Below, one piece after another: positions 26,950-36,844 of a stretch of DNA of 64,000 bases; position 1 is the first letter of the stretch, and each line of letters starts with the position of its first letter. The notes below the pieces were generated by a model. The model searched no databases, was not told where the DNA came from, and saw only the letters and a list, made by a program, of their open reading frames with translations. This DNA is from Roseomonas gilardii subsp. gilardii. Its GTDB lineage: Bacteria > Pseudomonadota > Alphaproteobacteria > Acetobacterales > Acetobacteraceae. The position numbers and the translations under genes are program-made. The stretch lies in NCBI RefSeq assembly GCF_023078375.1, contig NZ_CP095554.1:3650501-3714500 (forward strand). Direction: 5' to 3'.

Positions 26950-28758
26950 GTGTCGCGCAACCTGGACATCCTCGCCGATCCGCATTCTGAGCGAAATCGT
27001 GGCCCCGCCGCCCCGCCGGCGGAGGCTGGCCGGACCTTGGACGAGGCCCTGGCGGGGGCGGAAAACACGCCGCCCGCCGCTTCCCCGGGGCCGGATGCCG
27101 TGCCCCCGGACCGGCTGGGGGCCGCCGCGGCCCGCAGCATCGTCCTGGTCGGGCTGCCGGGCGCCGGGAAATCCTCGATCGGCCGGCGACTCGCGGCGCG
27201 GCTCGGCCGCCCCTTCCTCGACACCGATGCCGAGATCGAGGCCGCGGCCGGCCTGCCCGTGTCCGAGATCTTCACCCGCTATGGCGAGGCGCATTTCCGC
27301 GACGGCGAGCGGCGGGTGATCGCCCGCATCCTGGCCGGGCCGCCGGTGGTGCTGGCCACGGGGGGCGGCGCCTTCAACGACCCGCGCACGCGCGCCGCGG
27401 TGCGTGCCTCCGGCGCCATTGCCGTCTGGCTGCGCTGCTCCCTGTCCGCCCTGGTGCGGCGTGTGGCCGGGCGGGACCACCGGCCCATGTTCGTCGGGCG
27501 GGACGCGGCCGAGGTGCTGCGCGGGCTGATCCAGGTGCGCCACCCCTATTATGCGGAAGCCGATATCGTGGTGGATTGCACCGACGAGACCCCTGACATG
27601 ACCACCGGCAAGGTGGAGGCGGCGCTCTGCGCCCATGAGGCCCCGGCCCGCCTGCCCGTCACCCTGGGCACGCGGAGCTATGAGGTCGCCATCGGCGAGC
27701 ACCTGCTCGAACGCGCGGGCGGGCTGCTGGCCCCGGTGCTGCCGGCGCGCCGCGTGGCCGTGGTCTCCGACGCGGCGGTGGCGGCCCTGCACGGTGCCCG
27801 GCTGCGCGCCGGGCTGGAGGATGCGGGCTTCGAGATCCGCGCCGAGATCGCCGTACCGCCCGGCGAGGCCTCCAAGAGCATGGCCTCGCTCGAAACCGTG
27901 CTGGATGCTCTGCTCGGCGCCGGGCTCGACCGCAAGACCACCGTGATCGCCCTGGGTGGCGGCGTGGTGGGGGATCTGGCCGGCTTCGCGGCCGCCATCG
28001 CCATGCGCGGCCTGCCCTTCGTGCAGGTTCCGACCACCCTGCTGGCCCAGGTGGATTCCTCGGTCGGCGGCAAGACCGGGATCAATCTGCGTGCCGGCAA
28101 GAACCTCGCCGGCGCCTTCCATCAGCCGCGCATGGTCCTGGCGGATATCGGCACCCTCGCCTCCCTCCCGCCGCGCGAGCTGCGTGCCGGCTGGGCGGAG
28201 GTCGCCAAGCATGGGCTGCTGCAGGGCCCGCTCTGGGACTGGTGCGAGGCCCAGGGGCCGGCGGCCATGGACGGGGACCGCATGGCGCTGCGCCATGCGG
28301 TGCTGGAATCCTGCCGCCTGAAATCCGCCGTGGTGGCGGCCGACGAGCGCGAGGAATCCCCCGAGGGGGGCCGGGCGCTGTTGAATCTCGGCCATACCTT
28401 CGGCCATGCGGTGGAAGCCGAGTGCGGCTATGACGGCAGCCTGCTGCATGGCGAGGGCGTGGCCATCGGCCTGGCGCTGGCGGCGAAGCTTTCCGCCCAG
28501 CTCGGCCATTGCGACCCGGCCCTGCCCGGGCGGGTGGTGGCGCATCTGCGCGCCGTCGGCCTGCCCGCCTCGATCGGCGCGTTGCCACGCCGCTTCACGG
28601 TGGAGGCCCTGCTGGGCCGGATGCGCAAGGACAAGAAGGTCCGCGACGGCGCGATGCGCTTCGTGCTGATCCGCGAGCCCGGCGACGTCTTCACCACGGG
28701 CGACGTGCCGGAGGAGGAGGTGGCGGCCCTGCTGCGCGAGGACGGCGCCACCGGCTGA
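26950..28758 (+). CDS. aroKB: Fused shikimate kinase / 3-dehydroquinate synthase
   Basis: A bifunctional enzyme of the shikimate pathway, about 602 aa. After a variable N-terminal tail, residues about 58-225 form shikimate kinase: VLVGLPGAGKSSIGRRLA (Walker A), DTDAEIE, FRDGERRVI and ATGGGAF. Residues about 236-600 form AroB: ALGGGVVGDLAGF, QVPTTLLAQVDSSVGGKTGIN, the metal-ligand regions EVAKHGLLQG and NLGHTFGHAVE, and LLHGEGVAIG. The frame is continuous with no stop, so this is a true fusion. The start is uncertain: GTG 26950 is given, with another GTG at 26932. The open frame further upstream overlaps xerD on the opposite strand and is not coding. Confidence 0.92.
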   Translation: MSRNLDILADPHSERNRGPAAPPAEAGRTLDEALAGAENTPPAASPGPDAVPPDRLGAAAARSIVLVGLPGAGKSSIGRRLAARLGRPFLDTDAEIEAAAGLPVSEIFTRYGEAHFRDGERRVIARILAGPPVVLATGGGAFNDPRTRAAVRASGAIAVWLRCSLSALVRRVAGRDHRPMFVGRDAAEVLRGLIQVRHPYYAEADIVVDCTDETPDMTTGKVEAALCAHEAPARLPVTLGTRSYEVAIGEHLLERAGGLLAPVLPARRVAVVSDAAVAALHGARLRAGLEDAGFEIRAEIAVPPGEASKSMASLETVLDALLGAGLDRKTTVIALGGGVVGDLAGFAAAIAMRGLPFVQVPTTLLAQVDSSVGGKTGINLRAGKNLAGAFHQPRMVLADIGTLASLPPRELRAGWAEVAKHGLLQGPLWDWCEAQGPAAMDGDRMALRHAVLESCRLKSAVVAADEREESPEGGRALLNLGHTFGHAVEAECGYDGSLLHGEGVAIGLALAAKLSAQLGHCDPALPGRVVAHLRAVGLPASIGALPRRFTVEALLGRMRKDKKVRDGAMRFVLIREPGDVFTTGDVPEEEVAALLREDGATG

Positions 28759-28842
28759 GCACCGCCCCCTGTTGCCGGAGGTATGCCACCCTCACGCTTC
28801 CGGCGATTCCGCCACCGGTGATCGCGGTCTAGGCTGGGGGCC

Positions 28843-29388
28843 ATGCCCCTTTCCCAGCCCCAGGCGCGCACCCTCCAGCACAGCCGCGACATCATCCTGC
28901 GCGGCTATGAGCGTGAGGACGGGTCCTTCGACATCGAGGCCCGCCTGACCGATACCAAATCCTATCCCCTGCCCAACCTGGATCGCGGCACCCTCATGCC
29001 GGGCGAGGCCCTGCACGACATGTGGATCCGGCTGACGGTGGACGCCGATCTCCTGATTCTGTCCTGCGAGGCGGTGACGGACAGTTCGCCTTATGCGATC
29101 TGCCCGGACATCGCGCCGAACTTCGCCCGGCTGGCCGGAATCCGCATCGGCCCCGGCTTCAACCGCGCCGTGAAGGAGCGGGTCGGCGGCACCGAGGGCT
29201 GCACCCATCTGCGGGAGTTGCTGGCCCAGATGGCCACCGTGGCCTACCAGACCCTGCATTCGGTCCGGACCCGCCGGCGCCGGGAGAGCGGAGAGGGCGA
29301 GCCGCCCTTGTCGCCGGCGATCATCGGCACCTGCCACGCCTATGCGCCGGACAGCCCCGTGGTGCGGCGGCGGCAAGGGAAAGGCTGA
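28843..29388 (+). CDS. DUF2889 domain-containing protein
   Basis: A 181-aa cytoplasmic protein of the DUF2889 family, unknown in function and common in Proteobacteria. Recognisable segments are RDIILRGYEREDGSFDIEA near the N-terminus and GGTEGCTHLRELLAQMATVA, the family's conserved Cys-His element, at about residues 113-132. The last 25 residues are basic and probably disordered. It follows aroKB on the same strand after 84 bp and is convergent with the acyltransferase gene. Confidence 0.82.
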   Translation: MPLSQPQARTLQHSRDIILRGYEREDGSFDIEARLTDTKSYPLPNLDRGTLMPGEALHDMWIRLTVDADLLILSCEAVTDSSPYAICPDIAPNFARLAGIRIGPGFNRAVKERVGGTEGCTHLRELLAQMATVAYQTLHSVRTRRRRESGEGEPPLSPAIIGTCHAYAPDSPVVRRRQGKG

Positions 29389-29530
29389 CGCGTCGGCCGC
29401 CTTCCCTCGGCCCATCGCTGTCCCGGTGGCACTCATAAAGGAGAGGCCGGGGCGATTCCCAACCGCCTTGTCCGTCCTTGCCGGAACGGCGGCACCCGGC
29501 CGGAGCCGTTTCCCCCACGGCCGGGCCTCG

Positions 29531-29550
29531 CCCCGCCCCGCCCCGCCCCG
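29531..29550. repeat. CCCCG pentanucleotide tandem repeat
   Basis: Four perfect CCCCG units lie directly next to the 3' end of the acyltransferase gene, between convergent genes. The repeat may vary in length by slippage. Confidence 0.5.
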
Positions 29551-29551
29551 C

Positions 29552-30790
29552 CTACCGGCGCTCCCCCACCATGGCGGTGCCAAGCTCCTTGGGCGCCCGC
29601 ATCGATTCGCGCGCCGGGCGGACCTCCGGGACGAGCCGGGTACCTCGGGTCAGCCGCTGGCCCAGCCGCATGCTGGGCACCTCGATCAGCCGGTAGCCGA
29701 GTTCCGCCACCACCAGCGACACGGGGATCGCCAGCAGCACCGCCAGGCCGGGTGGCAGGATGCCCACCAGCCCATGCACCATCGCCAGGATGACGATCTG
29801 GTGGAACAGATAGAGGCTGTAGGAAATCTCCCCGAGCCGCCGCAGCGGCCGGATGGCCGCCAGGCGGTGGAACAGGGCCGTGCTGATCGCGGCGGTGATG
29901 ATCACCGTGGCGGCGAAGCCCATGCCCAGCATCCAGACCAGCTTCAGCACCATGCTCGTGGTGGAGACCGGCCCCCAGGCGGGCATGCCGAGCAGCAGCA
30001 GCGCCATGGCCACCAGTCCCAGCCGCGCCAGCGCGGGCAGGCCGGAGAAGAGCCGCTCCAGCCTTTCACGCTGGAACCAGAGCGCCGAGCCGAGGAAGAA
30101 GAGCGGCATCCACTGGAACAGGAAGGCGAGGCTGCCCAGCGGGGTCGTGGGCAGGGTCTGGTCATCCTGGCTCATGAAGCCGGCCGCCGCCATGTAGAGG
30201 ACCAGGGCCAGCAGCGGCGCCCAGGGGCTGCGGCTGCGCACCATCAGGAAGACCAGCGGGAAGATCAGCGAGGCGCGCAGCTCGACGATCAGGCTCCACA
30301 TCGGGGCGTTCAGATCGTGGTAGGGCTCCATGCCGAAGGCCGCGAGATGGCCGATGAGCAGTTCCGGCGTGAGCGGCACGGACCAGGAGGTCTTGTTCAG
30401 CCAGACGCTCATGCCAGGGACGGCACCCTTGTAGGTTGCGGCATAGAGGGCGGCCGCCACCAGCACCGCGACGGCGAAGGGCAGGTAGATCCGGCAGAGC
30501 CGCTTCACCACATATGCCCCGTACGAGATGCCGCGCCCGTTCTGGAAGGATGCGGAAAGGACGAAGCCGCTCAGCACGAAGAAGACCGCGACGCAGCCCG
30601 GCCCGGCCACGAGGAACCGTGCCGGCGTGTATTTCAGCGCGAAGAAGAGATAGTCGGCCGGCCCGGATGCCTCGGCCAGCGGCGGCACGTAGAAGGCCTG
30701 CGGAAACGACATCCAGACATGGTGAAGAAGCACGATGAAGGCGGCGAGACCTCGTACGACGTCCAGCTCATGGTAGCGCCTGGAAGGCAT
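29552..30790 (-). CDS. Acyltransferase 3 family membrane protein (OafA/YrhL-like)
   Basis: A polytopic inner-membrane O-acyltransferase, 412 aa with about ten hydrophobic helices, of the type that acetylates or succinylates surface polysaccharides. The N-terminus carries the family signature RYHELDVVRGLAAFIVLLHH, including the catalytic-type His near residue 21, and FFVLSGFVLS follows at about residues 70-80. The ATG at 30790 starts the signature region directly. The acceptor is unknown. The nearby glycosyltransferases 6 kb away suggest but do not show a shared glycan pathway. Confidence 0.88.
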   Translation of the reverse strand: MPSRRYHELDVVRGLAAFIVLLHHVWMSFPQAFYVPPLAEASGPADYLFFALKYTPARFLVAGPGCVAVFFVLSGFVLSASFQNGRGISYGAYVVKRLCRIYLPFAVAVLVAAALYAATYKGAVPGMSVWLNKTSWSVPLTPELLIGHLAAFGMEPYHDLNAPMWSLIVELRASLIFPLVFLMVRSRSPWAPLLALVLYMAAAGFMSQDDQTLPTTPLGSLAFLFQWMPLFFLGSALWFQRERLERLFSGLPALARLGLVAMALLLLGMPAWGPVSTTSMVLKLVWMLGMGFAATVIITAAISTALFHRLAAIRPLRRLGEISYSLYLFHQIVILAMVHGLVGILPPGLAVLLAIPVSLVVAELGYRLIEVPSMRLGQRLTRGTRLVPEVRPARESMRAPKELGTAMVGERR

Positions 30791-30830
30791 TCGTCCTGAT
30801 CCCCCTTATCGATCAGCAGAGAGGCGCCGC

Positions 30831-30851
30831 GGACGGGTATTCGACCCGTCC
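30831..30851. promoter_or_regulatory. 8-bp hairpin upstream of the acyltransferase gene
   Basis: GGACGGGT and ACCCGTCC are perfect arms around ATTCG, 41 bp upstream of the leftward start at 30790. It could be an operator or a 5'-leader stem-loop. The rest of the 242-bp gap is comparatively AT-rich without a clear gene. Confidence 0.4.
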
Positions 30852-31032
30852 GGCAAGACATGGCAGCCAATGCATTCTAAAATGAATCCACATCCAGATC
30901 TTGAGACATTGCCACGGCAACGCACCGACGAGCAAGAAAATGCTCGGATTCCGGATCGTGAAATATTTCGGAGACAGGCCAGCTCCCCCCGGCCTTCCCC
31001 CGCCCGATAAACCCCCTCTGGCTTGAACCCCC

Positions 31033-31329
31033 TCAGCCCTCGCCCGGCGCCTTGGCCTCGATGGCAAGGGCATGCATGCCGTCGGCGAACTCCTCCGCCA
31101 GGGCAGCATTCACGGCGCGTTGCCGGGCCACCCGGGATTGCCCCTGGAAGCCCGGCCAGACCACCCGCACGGCATAATGCGTCTCGCCCCCCGGCCGGGC
31201 ACCGGAATGGCCGGCGTGACGGTGGCTGTCGTCACGCACCGCGATCTCGGCGCCCGGAAAGGCCGTGGCCAGCGCGGCATGCAGTCGGGTGGCGCGCGCG
31301 CCGGCAGGATGAGGATGCTGTGGGATCAT
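31033..31329 (-). CDS. BolA family protein
   Basis: A 98-aa BolA-type protein. These partner with monothiol glutaredoxins in Fe-S cluster handling or act on transcription. The BolA fold region spans about residues 12-95, with the motif DDSHRHAGHSGA containing the conserved His residues, and the RHRAVNAAL-like RQRAVNAALAEEFADGMHALAI near the C-terminus. I chose the ATG at 31329 because the frame upstream lacks similarity. It is divergent from the J-domain gene, a neighbourhood common in alphaproteobacteria alongside cobS and cobT. Confidence 0.88.
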   Translation of the reverse strand: MIPQHPHPAGARATRLHAALATAFPGAEIAVRDDSHRHAGHSGARPGGETHYAVRVVWPGFQGQSRVARQRAVNAALAEEFADGMHALAIEAKAPGEG

Positions 31330-31419
31330 GCAACCGCTTTTTCCATGCGTTACCGATGTTTGTGAAGCGTAGGATACTGCCTTGCCCGCATGGCGCCGGA
31401 CGCCCATAAGGGGGACACC

Positions 31420-32010
31420 ATGGCCCGACGCGGCACGACACACACTCCGCCCTCACCCGGAAGCAGCAGCTTCCGCCGTTGCGATTTCCCCGGCTGCGAG
31501 GCGGCCGGGGAGTTTCGCGCCCCTCGCGACCGGTCCCGCCTGCGCGACTATTATCATTTCTGCCTGGAACACGTCCGCGCCTACAACCAGGCGTGGGACT
31601 TCTACAAGGGAATGACGCCAGAGGAGATCGAGGTCCACCTCAAGGAGGATTCCGGCTGGCAGCGCCCGACCTGGCCCCTTGGCCGCCTCGGCATGCAGGG
31701 CAAGTTCGACCCCTCGCAGCTCAAGGACCCGCTCGGACTCTTCGCCGATGCCAAGCCCACCCCTCGAAAATCGGCGACCAAGGCCCCAGCTGAGCTCCGT
31801 GCGGCGCTCGACGTGCTTGGCCTCGGCTGGCCCCTCGAAGAGGATGCGCTGCGCGAGCGTTGGAAAGAGCTCGCCAAGCGCTATCATCCCGACACCAACG
31901 GAGGCGACAAGTCGGCCGAGGAGCGTCTCAAGGACGTGAACCGCGCCTACAGTCTGCTGCGCAAGCGGCTCGCCACCATGGGGGCCCAGGCGACCAGCGT
32001 CGCCGCCTGA
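31420..32010 (+). CDS. J-domain (DnaJ-like) protein
   Basis: A 196-aa protein with a C-terminal J domain (about residues 130-190) containing the essential HPD motif in [11 protein letters not shown], which stimulates DnaK ATPase. The N-terminal half has [19 protein letters not shown] and [19 protein letters not shown], a conserved Cys/His arrangement (C, C, C, H) that could bind a metal. The ATG at 31420 has GGGGGA just upstream. It is 40 bp before cobS on the same strand. This BolA, DnaJ-like, CobS, CobT order is a known alphaproteobacterial neighbourhood. Confidence 0.87.
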   Translation: MARRGTTHTPPSPGSSSFRRCDFPGCEAAGEFRAPRDRSRLRDYYHFCLEHVRAYNQAWDFYKGMTPEEIEVHLKEDSGWQRPTWPLGRLGMQGKFDPSQLKDPLGLFADAKPTPRKSATKAPAELRAALDVLGLGWPLEEDALRERWKELAKRYHPDTNGGDKSAEERLKDVNRAYSLLRKRLATMGAQATSVAA

Positions 32011-32050
32011 GGCCCTTGCCACACTGACACTGAGAAGCGGGAACCCCCCG

Positions 32051-33037
32051 ATGGACACCATCGCCACCTTGCCCGATCGCCGTCCCGACATGCCCGACGC
32101 GCGGGTCAAGGTGCGCGAGGTCTTCGGGATCGACACGGACCTCGAAGTCCCGGCCTTCTCCAGCCCGACCGAGCATGTGCCGGAGCGCGATCCGACCTAT
32201 CGCTTCGACCGTGACACCACGCTCGCGATCCTGGCCGGCTTCGCCTACAACCGCCGCGTGATGATCCAGGGCTATCACGGCACGGGCAAGTCCACCCATG
32301 TGGAGCAGGTGGCTGCCCGGCTGAACTGGCCCTGCATCCGCGTGAACCTGGACAGCCACATCAGCCGCATCGACCTGGTGGGCAAGGACGCCATCGTCCT
32401 GAAGGATGGCAAGCAGGTCACCGAGTTCAAGGAAGGCATCCTTCCCTGGGCGCTGCAGCGGCCCTGCGCCATCGTGTTCGACGAGTACGATGCCGGCCGC
32501 CCGGACGTGATGTTCGTGATCCAGCGCGTGCTGGAGGTCGAGGGCAAGCTCACCCTGCTCGACCAGAACCGCGTGATCCGCCCGCATCCGGGCTTCCGCA
32601 TCTTCGCCACCGCCAACACGGTGGGCCTGGGCGACACGACCGGCCTGTACCACGGCACCCAGCAGATCAATCAGGGCCAGATGGACCGCTGGAACATCGT
32701 GGCGACCCTGAACTACCTGCCGCACAAGCAGGAGACCGACATCGTTTCCGCCAAGATGGGCGTGACCGATGCCAAGGGCCGCAAGCAGATCGAGGCGATG
32801 GTCTCGCTGGCCGACCTGACGCGCGCGGGCTTCATCGCCGGCGACATCTCCACCGTCATGTCGCCGCGCACGGTCATCACCTGGGCCGAGAACGCCAAGA
32901 TCTTCGGCGATGTCGGCTTCGCCTTCCGCCTCTCCTTCCTCAACAAGTGCGACGAGGCGGAGCGCGCCACGGTGGCCGAATACTACCAGCGCTGCTTCAA
33001 CGAGGAGATCCCGACGGGCCTCTACGTGAAGGCCTGA
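32051..33037 (+). CDS. cobS: Cobaltochelatase subunit CobS
   Basis: An AAA+ ATPase subunit of the aerobic cobaltochelatase, which with CobT and CobN inserts cobalt into hydrogenobyrinate a,c-diamide during B12 synthesis. The 328-aa length is typical. Visible are Walker [16 protein letters not shown] (about residues 75-90), Walker [11 protein letters not shown] (about 138-148) and the sensor region [14 protein letters not shown]. The N-terminus [17 protein letters not shown] is family-specific. cobT follows after 70 bp. CobN is not in the window. Confidence 0.96.
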   Translation: MDTIATLPDRRPDMPDARVKVREVFGIDTDLEVPAFSSPTEHVPERDPTYRFDRDTTLAILAGFAYNRRVMIQGYHGTGKSTHVEQVAARLNWPCIRVNLDSHISRIDLVGKDAIVLKDGKQVTEFKEGILPWALQRPCAIVFDEYDAGRPDVMFVIQRVLEVEGKLTLLDQNRVIRPHPGFRIFATANTVGLGDTTGLYHGTQQINQGQMDRWNIVATLNYLPHKQETDIVSAKMGVTDAKGRKQIEAMVSLADLTRAGFIAGDISTVMSPRTVITWAENAKIFGDVGFAFRLSFLNKCDEAERATVAEYYQRCFNEEIPTGLYVKA

Positions 33038-33107
33038 CGGCGACGGGGCGGATGGGAGGGCCCTTCCGCCCCCACAGGATGACTGCGGCTGGTGGGAGAG
33101 GTTTTCC

Positions 33108-34982
33108 GTGAGCAATTCCAAGGATCCGTCCCGTCAGGAGGAATTCAAGCGGGCCACCGCCGGCACGGTCCGTGCCATCGCCCGCACCGATGACGTGCAG
33201 GTGGCCTTCCAGCCCGGCCCTTCCGGCCTGACCGGCAAGCGCGCCCGCCTGCCGCTGCCGACCCGCGCCCTGCCGCCCGCCGAGATGGCGCGCCTGCGCG
33301 GCGCCGCCGATGCCGTGGCGCTGAAGCTGCGCTACCACGACGAGGCCACCCACGCGGCCCGCCTGCCCGCGCGCCGCGACGCGAAGGAGGTCTTCGACAC
33401 GCTGGAGCAGGCGCGTGTCGAGGCCGTCGGCAGCCGGGCCATGGCCGGCGTCGCCGCCAACCTCCAGGCCCGGCTGACCGAGCAGGCCGAGGCCGAGGGC
33501 TATGACCGCATGACCCGCAAGGACCAGTTGCCCCTGCCGGTGGCGCTGGGCCTGCTGGCGCGGGAGAAGCTGACCGGCGAGCCTGCCCCCGAACCAGCCC
33601 GCCGCATCCTCGACCTCTGGCGCGACACGCTGGGCGAACGCGCCGATGCCGCGCTGGAGGAGATGGCGAACAGCACCGAGGACCAGGACGCCTTCGCCCG
33701 CGCCGCCCGCAAGCTGCTGACCGCGCTCGACCTCGCCGAGGCCGAGGTGGAGGCCGAGAGCAGCGAGGACGAGGAGCAGCAGGGCGACCAGGGTGCCGAC
33801 TCCTCCCAGGTCCAGGACAATTCCGGCGAGGGCGAGGCCCAATCCGAGGAGGCCGAGAGCATGCTCGGCGCGCAGCCCGAGCAGGCCCAGGGCGAGGCCG
33901 CCGAGGACGAGGGCGAGGGCGAGGAGGAGGACGGTTCCGCCGCCGAGGGCGAGGACCGCCCGGGCGGGCCGCAGCAGCGCAAGGAGGTCCCCGCCTCCGA
34001 CGACGCCTCGGTCTATCGCGCCTATACGCGGAAGTTCGACGAGGAGGTCGGCGCCGAGGATCTCTGCGATCCGGAGGAGCTGGCCCGGCTGCGGCAGCAG
34101 CTCGACCAGCAGCTTTCCCACCTGCAGGGCGTGGTGTCCAAGCTGGCCAACCGGCTGCAGCGGCGGCTGATGGCGCAGCAGGCCCGCGCCTGGGAGTTCG
34201 ACCTGGAGGAAGGGCTGCTCGACGTGTCGCGGCTGGCCCGCGTCATCTCCAACCCGACCTATTCCCTGTCCTACAAGCGGGAGCGGGAGGCGGATTTCCG
34301 CGATACGGTCGTCACGCTGCTGATCGACAATTCCGGCTCGATGCGCGGCCGCCCGATCACCGTGGCCGCCATGTGCTGCGACATCCTGGCCCGCACGCTG
34401 GAACGCTGCGCGGTGAAGACGGAGATCCTGGGCTTCACCACCCGCGCCTGGAAGGGCGGCCAGAGCCGCGAGCGCTGGGTGCAGGATGGCAAGCCGCGCA
34501 ACCCGGGCCGGCTGAACGACCTGCGTCACGTGGTCTACAAGGCCGCGGACGAGCCCTGGCGCCGGGCGCGCAAGAATCTCGGCCTGATGCTGCGCGAGGG
34601 GCTGCTCAAGGAGAATATCGACGGTGAGGCACTGGACTGGGCCTATAAGCGCATGCTGGCCCGGCCGGAGCACCGGCGCATCCTGATGGTCATCTCCGAC
34701 GGCGCGCCGGTGGATGACAGCACCCTTTCGGTGAATCCCGGCAATTACCTGGAGCGCCATCTGCGCAAGGTGATCGCGGATATCGAGGGCCGGGACATCG
34801 TGGAGCTGGTCGCCATCGGCATCGGCCATGACGTCACGCGCTACTACCGCCGCGCCGTGACCATCGTGGATGCCGAGGAGCTGGGCGGCACCATGATGCA
34901 GAAGCTGGCCGAGCTGTTCGACGAGGATGCCGCGGCCGCTTATCAGCGTGCCGCCGCGGAACGCTCCCCCGCCCTGATCTGA
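33108..34982 (+). CDS. cobT: Cobaltochelatase subunit CobT
   Basis: The partner subunit of CobS in the cobaltochelatase AAA+ complex, 624 aa. A long acidic Glu/Asp/Gln-rich region spans about residues 210-305. The C-terminal von Willebrand A domain carries the MIDAS motif [10 protein letters not shown] (about 405-414), with SDGAPVDD further on. The start is GTG 33108, preceded by GGGAGAGG. The acidic region is normal for the family. The phytase-like gene starts 5 bp after its stop codon, suggesting one transcript. Confidence 0.96.
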   Translation: MSNSKDPSRQEEFKRATAGTVRAIARTDDVQVAFQPGPSGLTGKRARLPLPTRALPPAEMARLRGAADAVALKLRYHDEATHAARLPARRDAKEVFDTLEQARVEAVGSRAMAGVAANLQARLTEQAEAEGYDRMTRKDQLPLPVALGLLAREKLTGEPAPEPARRILDLWRDTLGERADAALEEMANSTEDQDAFARAARKLLTALDLAEAEVEAESSEDEEQQGDQGADSSQVQDNSGEGEAQSEEAESMLGAQPEQAQGEAAEDEGEGEEEDGSAAEGEDRPGGPQQRKEVPASDDASVYRAYTRKFDEEVGAEDLCDPEELARLRQQLDQQLSHLQGVVSKLANRLQRRLMAQQARAWEFDLEEGLLDVSRLARVISNPTYSLSYKREREADFRDTVVTLLIDNSGSMRGRPITVAAMCCDILARTLERCAVKTEILGFTTRAWKGGQSRERWVQDGKPRNPGRLNDLRHVVYKAADEPWRRARKNLGLMLREGLLKENIDGEALDWAYKRMLARPEHRRILMVISDGAPVDDSTLSVNPGNYLERHLRKVIADIEGRDIVELVAIGIGHDVTRYYRRAVTIVDAEELGGTMMQKLAELFDEDAAAAYQRAAAERSPALI

Positions 34983-34987
34983 CGCCG

Positions 34988-35956
34988 TTGCGCCGACGCC
35001 GCCTGCTCGGGGGCGGGCTGCTGACGGCCATGGCGGGGCTGGGCGGCTGTGCCCTGGCCCTGCGCCCTGGCGGCGGTCCGCTTTCGCGCCCGCTGCCGCC
35101 ACCGGAGGGCGACCCGCCCTTCGGGGCGGAGCGCGTGCTGGGGGTGCTGGATCTGGATGCCCGGCGCCTGGGTGGCGAGGGCCTGTCGGGCCTGCATGTT
35201 TCCGACGACCTTCTCCTCACCGCGATCGGCGATCGTGGCGCCTGGTGCCATGCGCGGCTCGTGCTGGATGAGCGGGGAGCTCCGCTGCGGCTGGAGGCGC
35301 CGCGGGTGGGACGCCTGCACGATGCGCGCTGGCGGGCTCTGCCCGTTCCCTTCTCGGCCGATGCGGAGAGCCTCGCCCGGCTGCCGGACGGCTCCTGGCT
35401 GGTCGGCTTCGAGCGCTGGCACCGGATCTGGCGCTATCGCGACCTGAACGGCCCGGCCGAGCCGGTGGAGGCACCGCCAGGGCTGGAGGAGGCGCCGCTG
35501 AATGGCGGGCTGGAAAGCCTCGCCGTGCTGGCGGATGGGCGCTGGCTGGCCATCGCCGAGAAGTACCGCGCGGATGCATCGGGCACGCTGCGCCATGCCT
35601 GGATCGGCGGTCCCGGGCGCTGGCAGGCCCTGGCCTATCGTCCCTCGCCGGGCTTCGATCCTTCCGATGCCTGTCCTTTGCCGGATGGCGGCGCGCTGGT
35701 GCTGGAGCGGCATTTCTCCTGGCTGGACGGGCTGCGCGGGCGGCTGTGCCACATCCCGGCGGAGCGTCTGGCCCAGGCCGGAGTTGGCAGCGTGCTGGAG
35801 GGGGACAGGCTGCTGGAGCTGGCCTCCCCCCTGCCCACCGACAACTGGGAGGGAGTCAGTGTCTTCCACCACCGGGGGCAGCGGCTGGCCGCCCTCATCT
35901 CGGACGATAACGGGCTGCCCATCCAGCGGACGCTGCTGATGGTGGTCCGTCTCTGA
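34988..35956 (+). CDS. Esterase-like activity of phytase family lipoprotein
   Basis: A 322-aa exported protein of the family annotated as esterase-like activity of phytase, a probable beta-propeller of unknown physiological role. The TTG start at 34988 gives RRRRLLGGGLLTAMAGLGGC, a basic n-region, hydrophobic core and GGC lipobox, so it is probably a lipoprotein. Family segments include GLSGLHVSDDLLLTAIGDRG, GLESLAVLADGRWLAIAE, FDPSDACPLPDGGALVLER and TDNWEGVSVF. It lies 5 bp after cobT, an association frequent in alphaproteobacteria. Confidence 0.85.
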   Translation: MRRRRLLGGGLLTAMAGLGGCALALRPGGGPLSRPLPPPEGDPPFGAERVLGVLDLDARRLGGEGLSGLHVSDDLLLTAIGDRGAWCHARLVLDERGAPLRLEAPRVGRLHDARWRALPVPFSADAESLARLPDGSWLVGFERWHRIWRYRDLNGPAEPVEAPPGLEEAPLNGGLESLAVLADGRWLAIAEKYRADASGTLRHAWIGGPGRWQALAYRPSPGFDPSDACPLPDGGALVLERHFSWLDGLRGRLCHIPAERLAQAGVGSVLEGDRLLELASPLPTDNWEGVSVFHHRGQRLAALISDDNGLPIQRTLLMVVRL

Positions 35957-35965
35957 GATGGCCGT

Positions 35966-36802
35966 TCAGGTTCCGGCGGCGCTGAGCAGCCGGTGCTCCG
36001 GCAGCGTCATCCAGACGCGGCTGCCGATGCCGCTCATGGCCTCGACCGTCAGGTCGCCGCCATGCGCGTGCAGGAGGTCGCGCGAGGTGGCGAGGCCGAG
36101 TTCCAGCCCGCGCGTCCCGGCGCGCATGACCATGGTATCGCCGAGATCGGCCACGGTCGCGCCATGGCCCTCATCCTCGATCACCAGGGCGAAGCGGCCC
36201 GGCTGGCGGTGGACATGGATGGCGATGCAGTCGCCCATGCCGGTGTCCCGCACCGCCCGCGCCAGGATCTGGAACAGGGCGCGGCCGAGCGCCCGCCGGT
36301 CGCCGAGCAGGGTGACGTTCTCGCATTCCGGGTCGATCCGCCACAGGCGCATGCCTTCCCCCATGGGCCGCTGCACCTCCGCCAGGGCTTCCTGGAGGAT
36401 CTCGCCCAGCCGCAGGGGCTCCTCGGACAGCCGCCGGCCTTCCCCCCGCTCGGCCTGCTGTTCCGCGAGGCTGTCGCCGGTCTCGTCGGCGAGGTTGAGC
36501 AGATGCGCGGCCCCGCTGCGAAGACGGCCGATGGTCTGGAGATAGAGGGAGGTGGAGACGGTGAGGTCGGGATGCTGCGCGAGGCGCTCCGACAGGGCCA
36601 TCAGTTCCAGGCCGGGGCGGGTCAGCTCACGCGCCAGGACGCCCAGGTGGCGCCGCTGGGCCGCCAGGGCATTCTCCCGGGCAGCCAGTTCGGCTTCGGC
36701 GGTGCGGGCCCGGCGGGCCAGCCTCAGGGCGGCGACCCCCAGGCCCAGCGCGGCCAGCAGGGCCGCGAGAGCGAGGGGCAGCAGAATCGAAACGGGGTCC
36801 AT
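35966..36802 (-). CDS. Membrane histidine-kinase-like protein lacking the phospho-acceptor His
   Basis: A 278-aa protein with one N-terminal membrane helix (about 5-27), a coiled-coil stretch, a dimerisation-like segment and a C-terminal HATPase_c-type domain. Where kinases have an H box such as SHELRTPL, this reads LARELTRPGLEL with no His. The N box reads RALFQILARAV without the usual Asn. G1 (EDEGHGA) and G2-like (LELGLATSRDLLHAHGG) remain. It is therefore probably not an active kinase of the usual kind. No response regulator is adjacent. Its 3' end is convergent with the phytase-like gene 9 bp away. Confidence 0.75.
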   Translation of the reverse strand: MDPVSILLPLALAALLAALGLGVAALRLARRARTAEAELAARENALAAQRRHLGVLARELTRPGLELMALSERLAQHPDLTVSTSLYLQTIGRLRSGAAHLLNLADETGDSLAEQQAERGEGRRLSEEPLRLGEILQEALAEVQRPMGEGMRLWRIDPECENVTLLGDRRALGRALFQILARAVRDTGMGDCIAIHVHRQPGRFALVIEDEGHGATVADLGDTMVMRAGTRGLELGLATSRDLLHAHGGDLTVEAMSGIGSRVWMTLPEHRLLSAAGT

Positions 36803-36844
36803 TTCCCCCCATTATAGAGGGGAATGGTTAAAAGCCCGCGAAGA

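Noticed and set aside
30813-31109. 98-codon minus-strand frame across the bolA 3' end and downstream gap
   Set aside because: It overlaps bolA in another frame, lacks a ribosome binding site, and its hydrophobic tail can be explained by the AT-richer gap.
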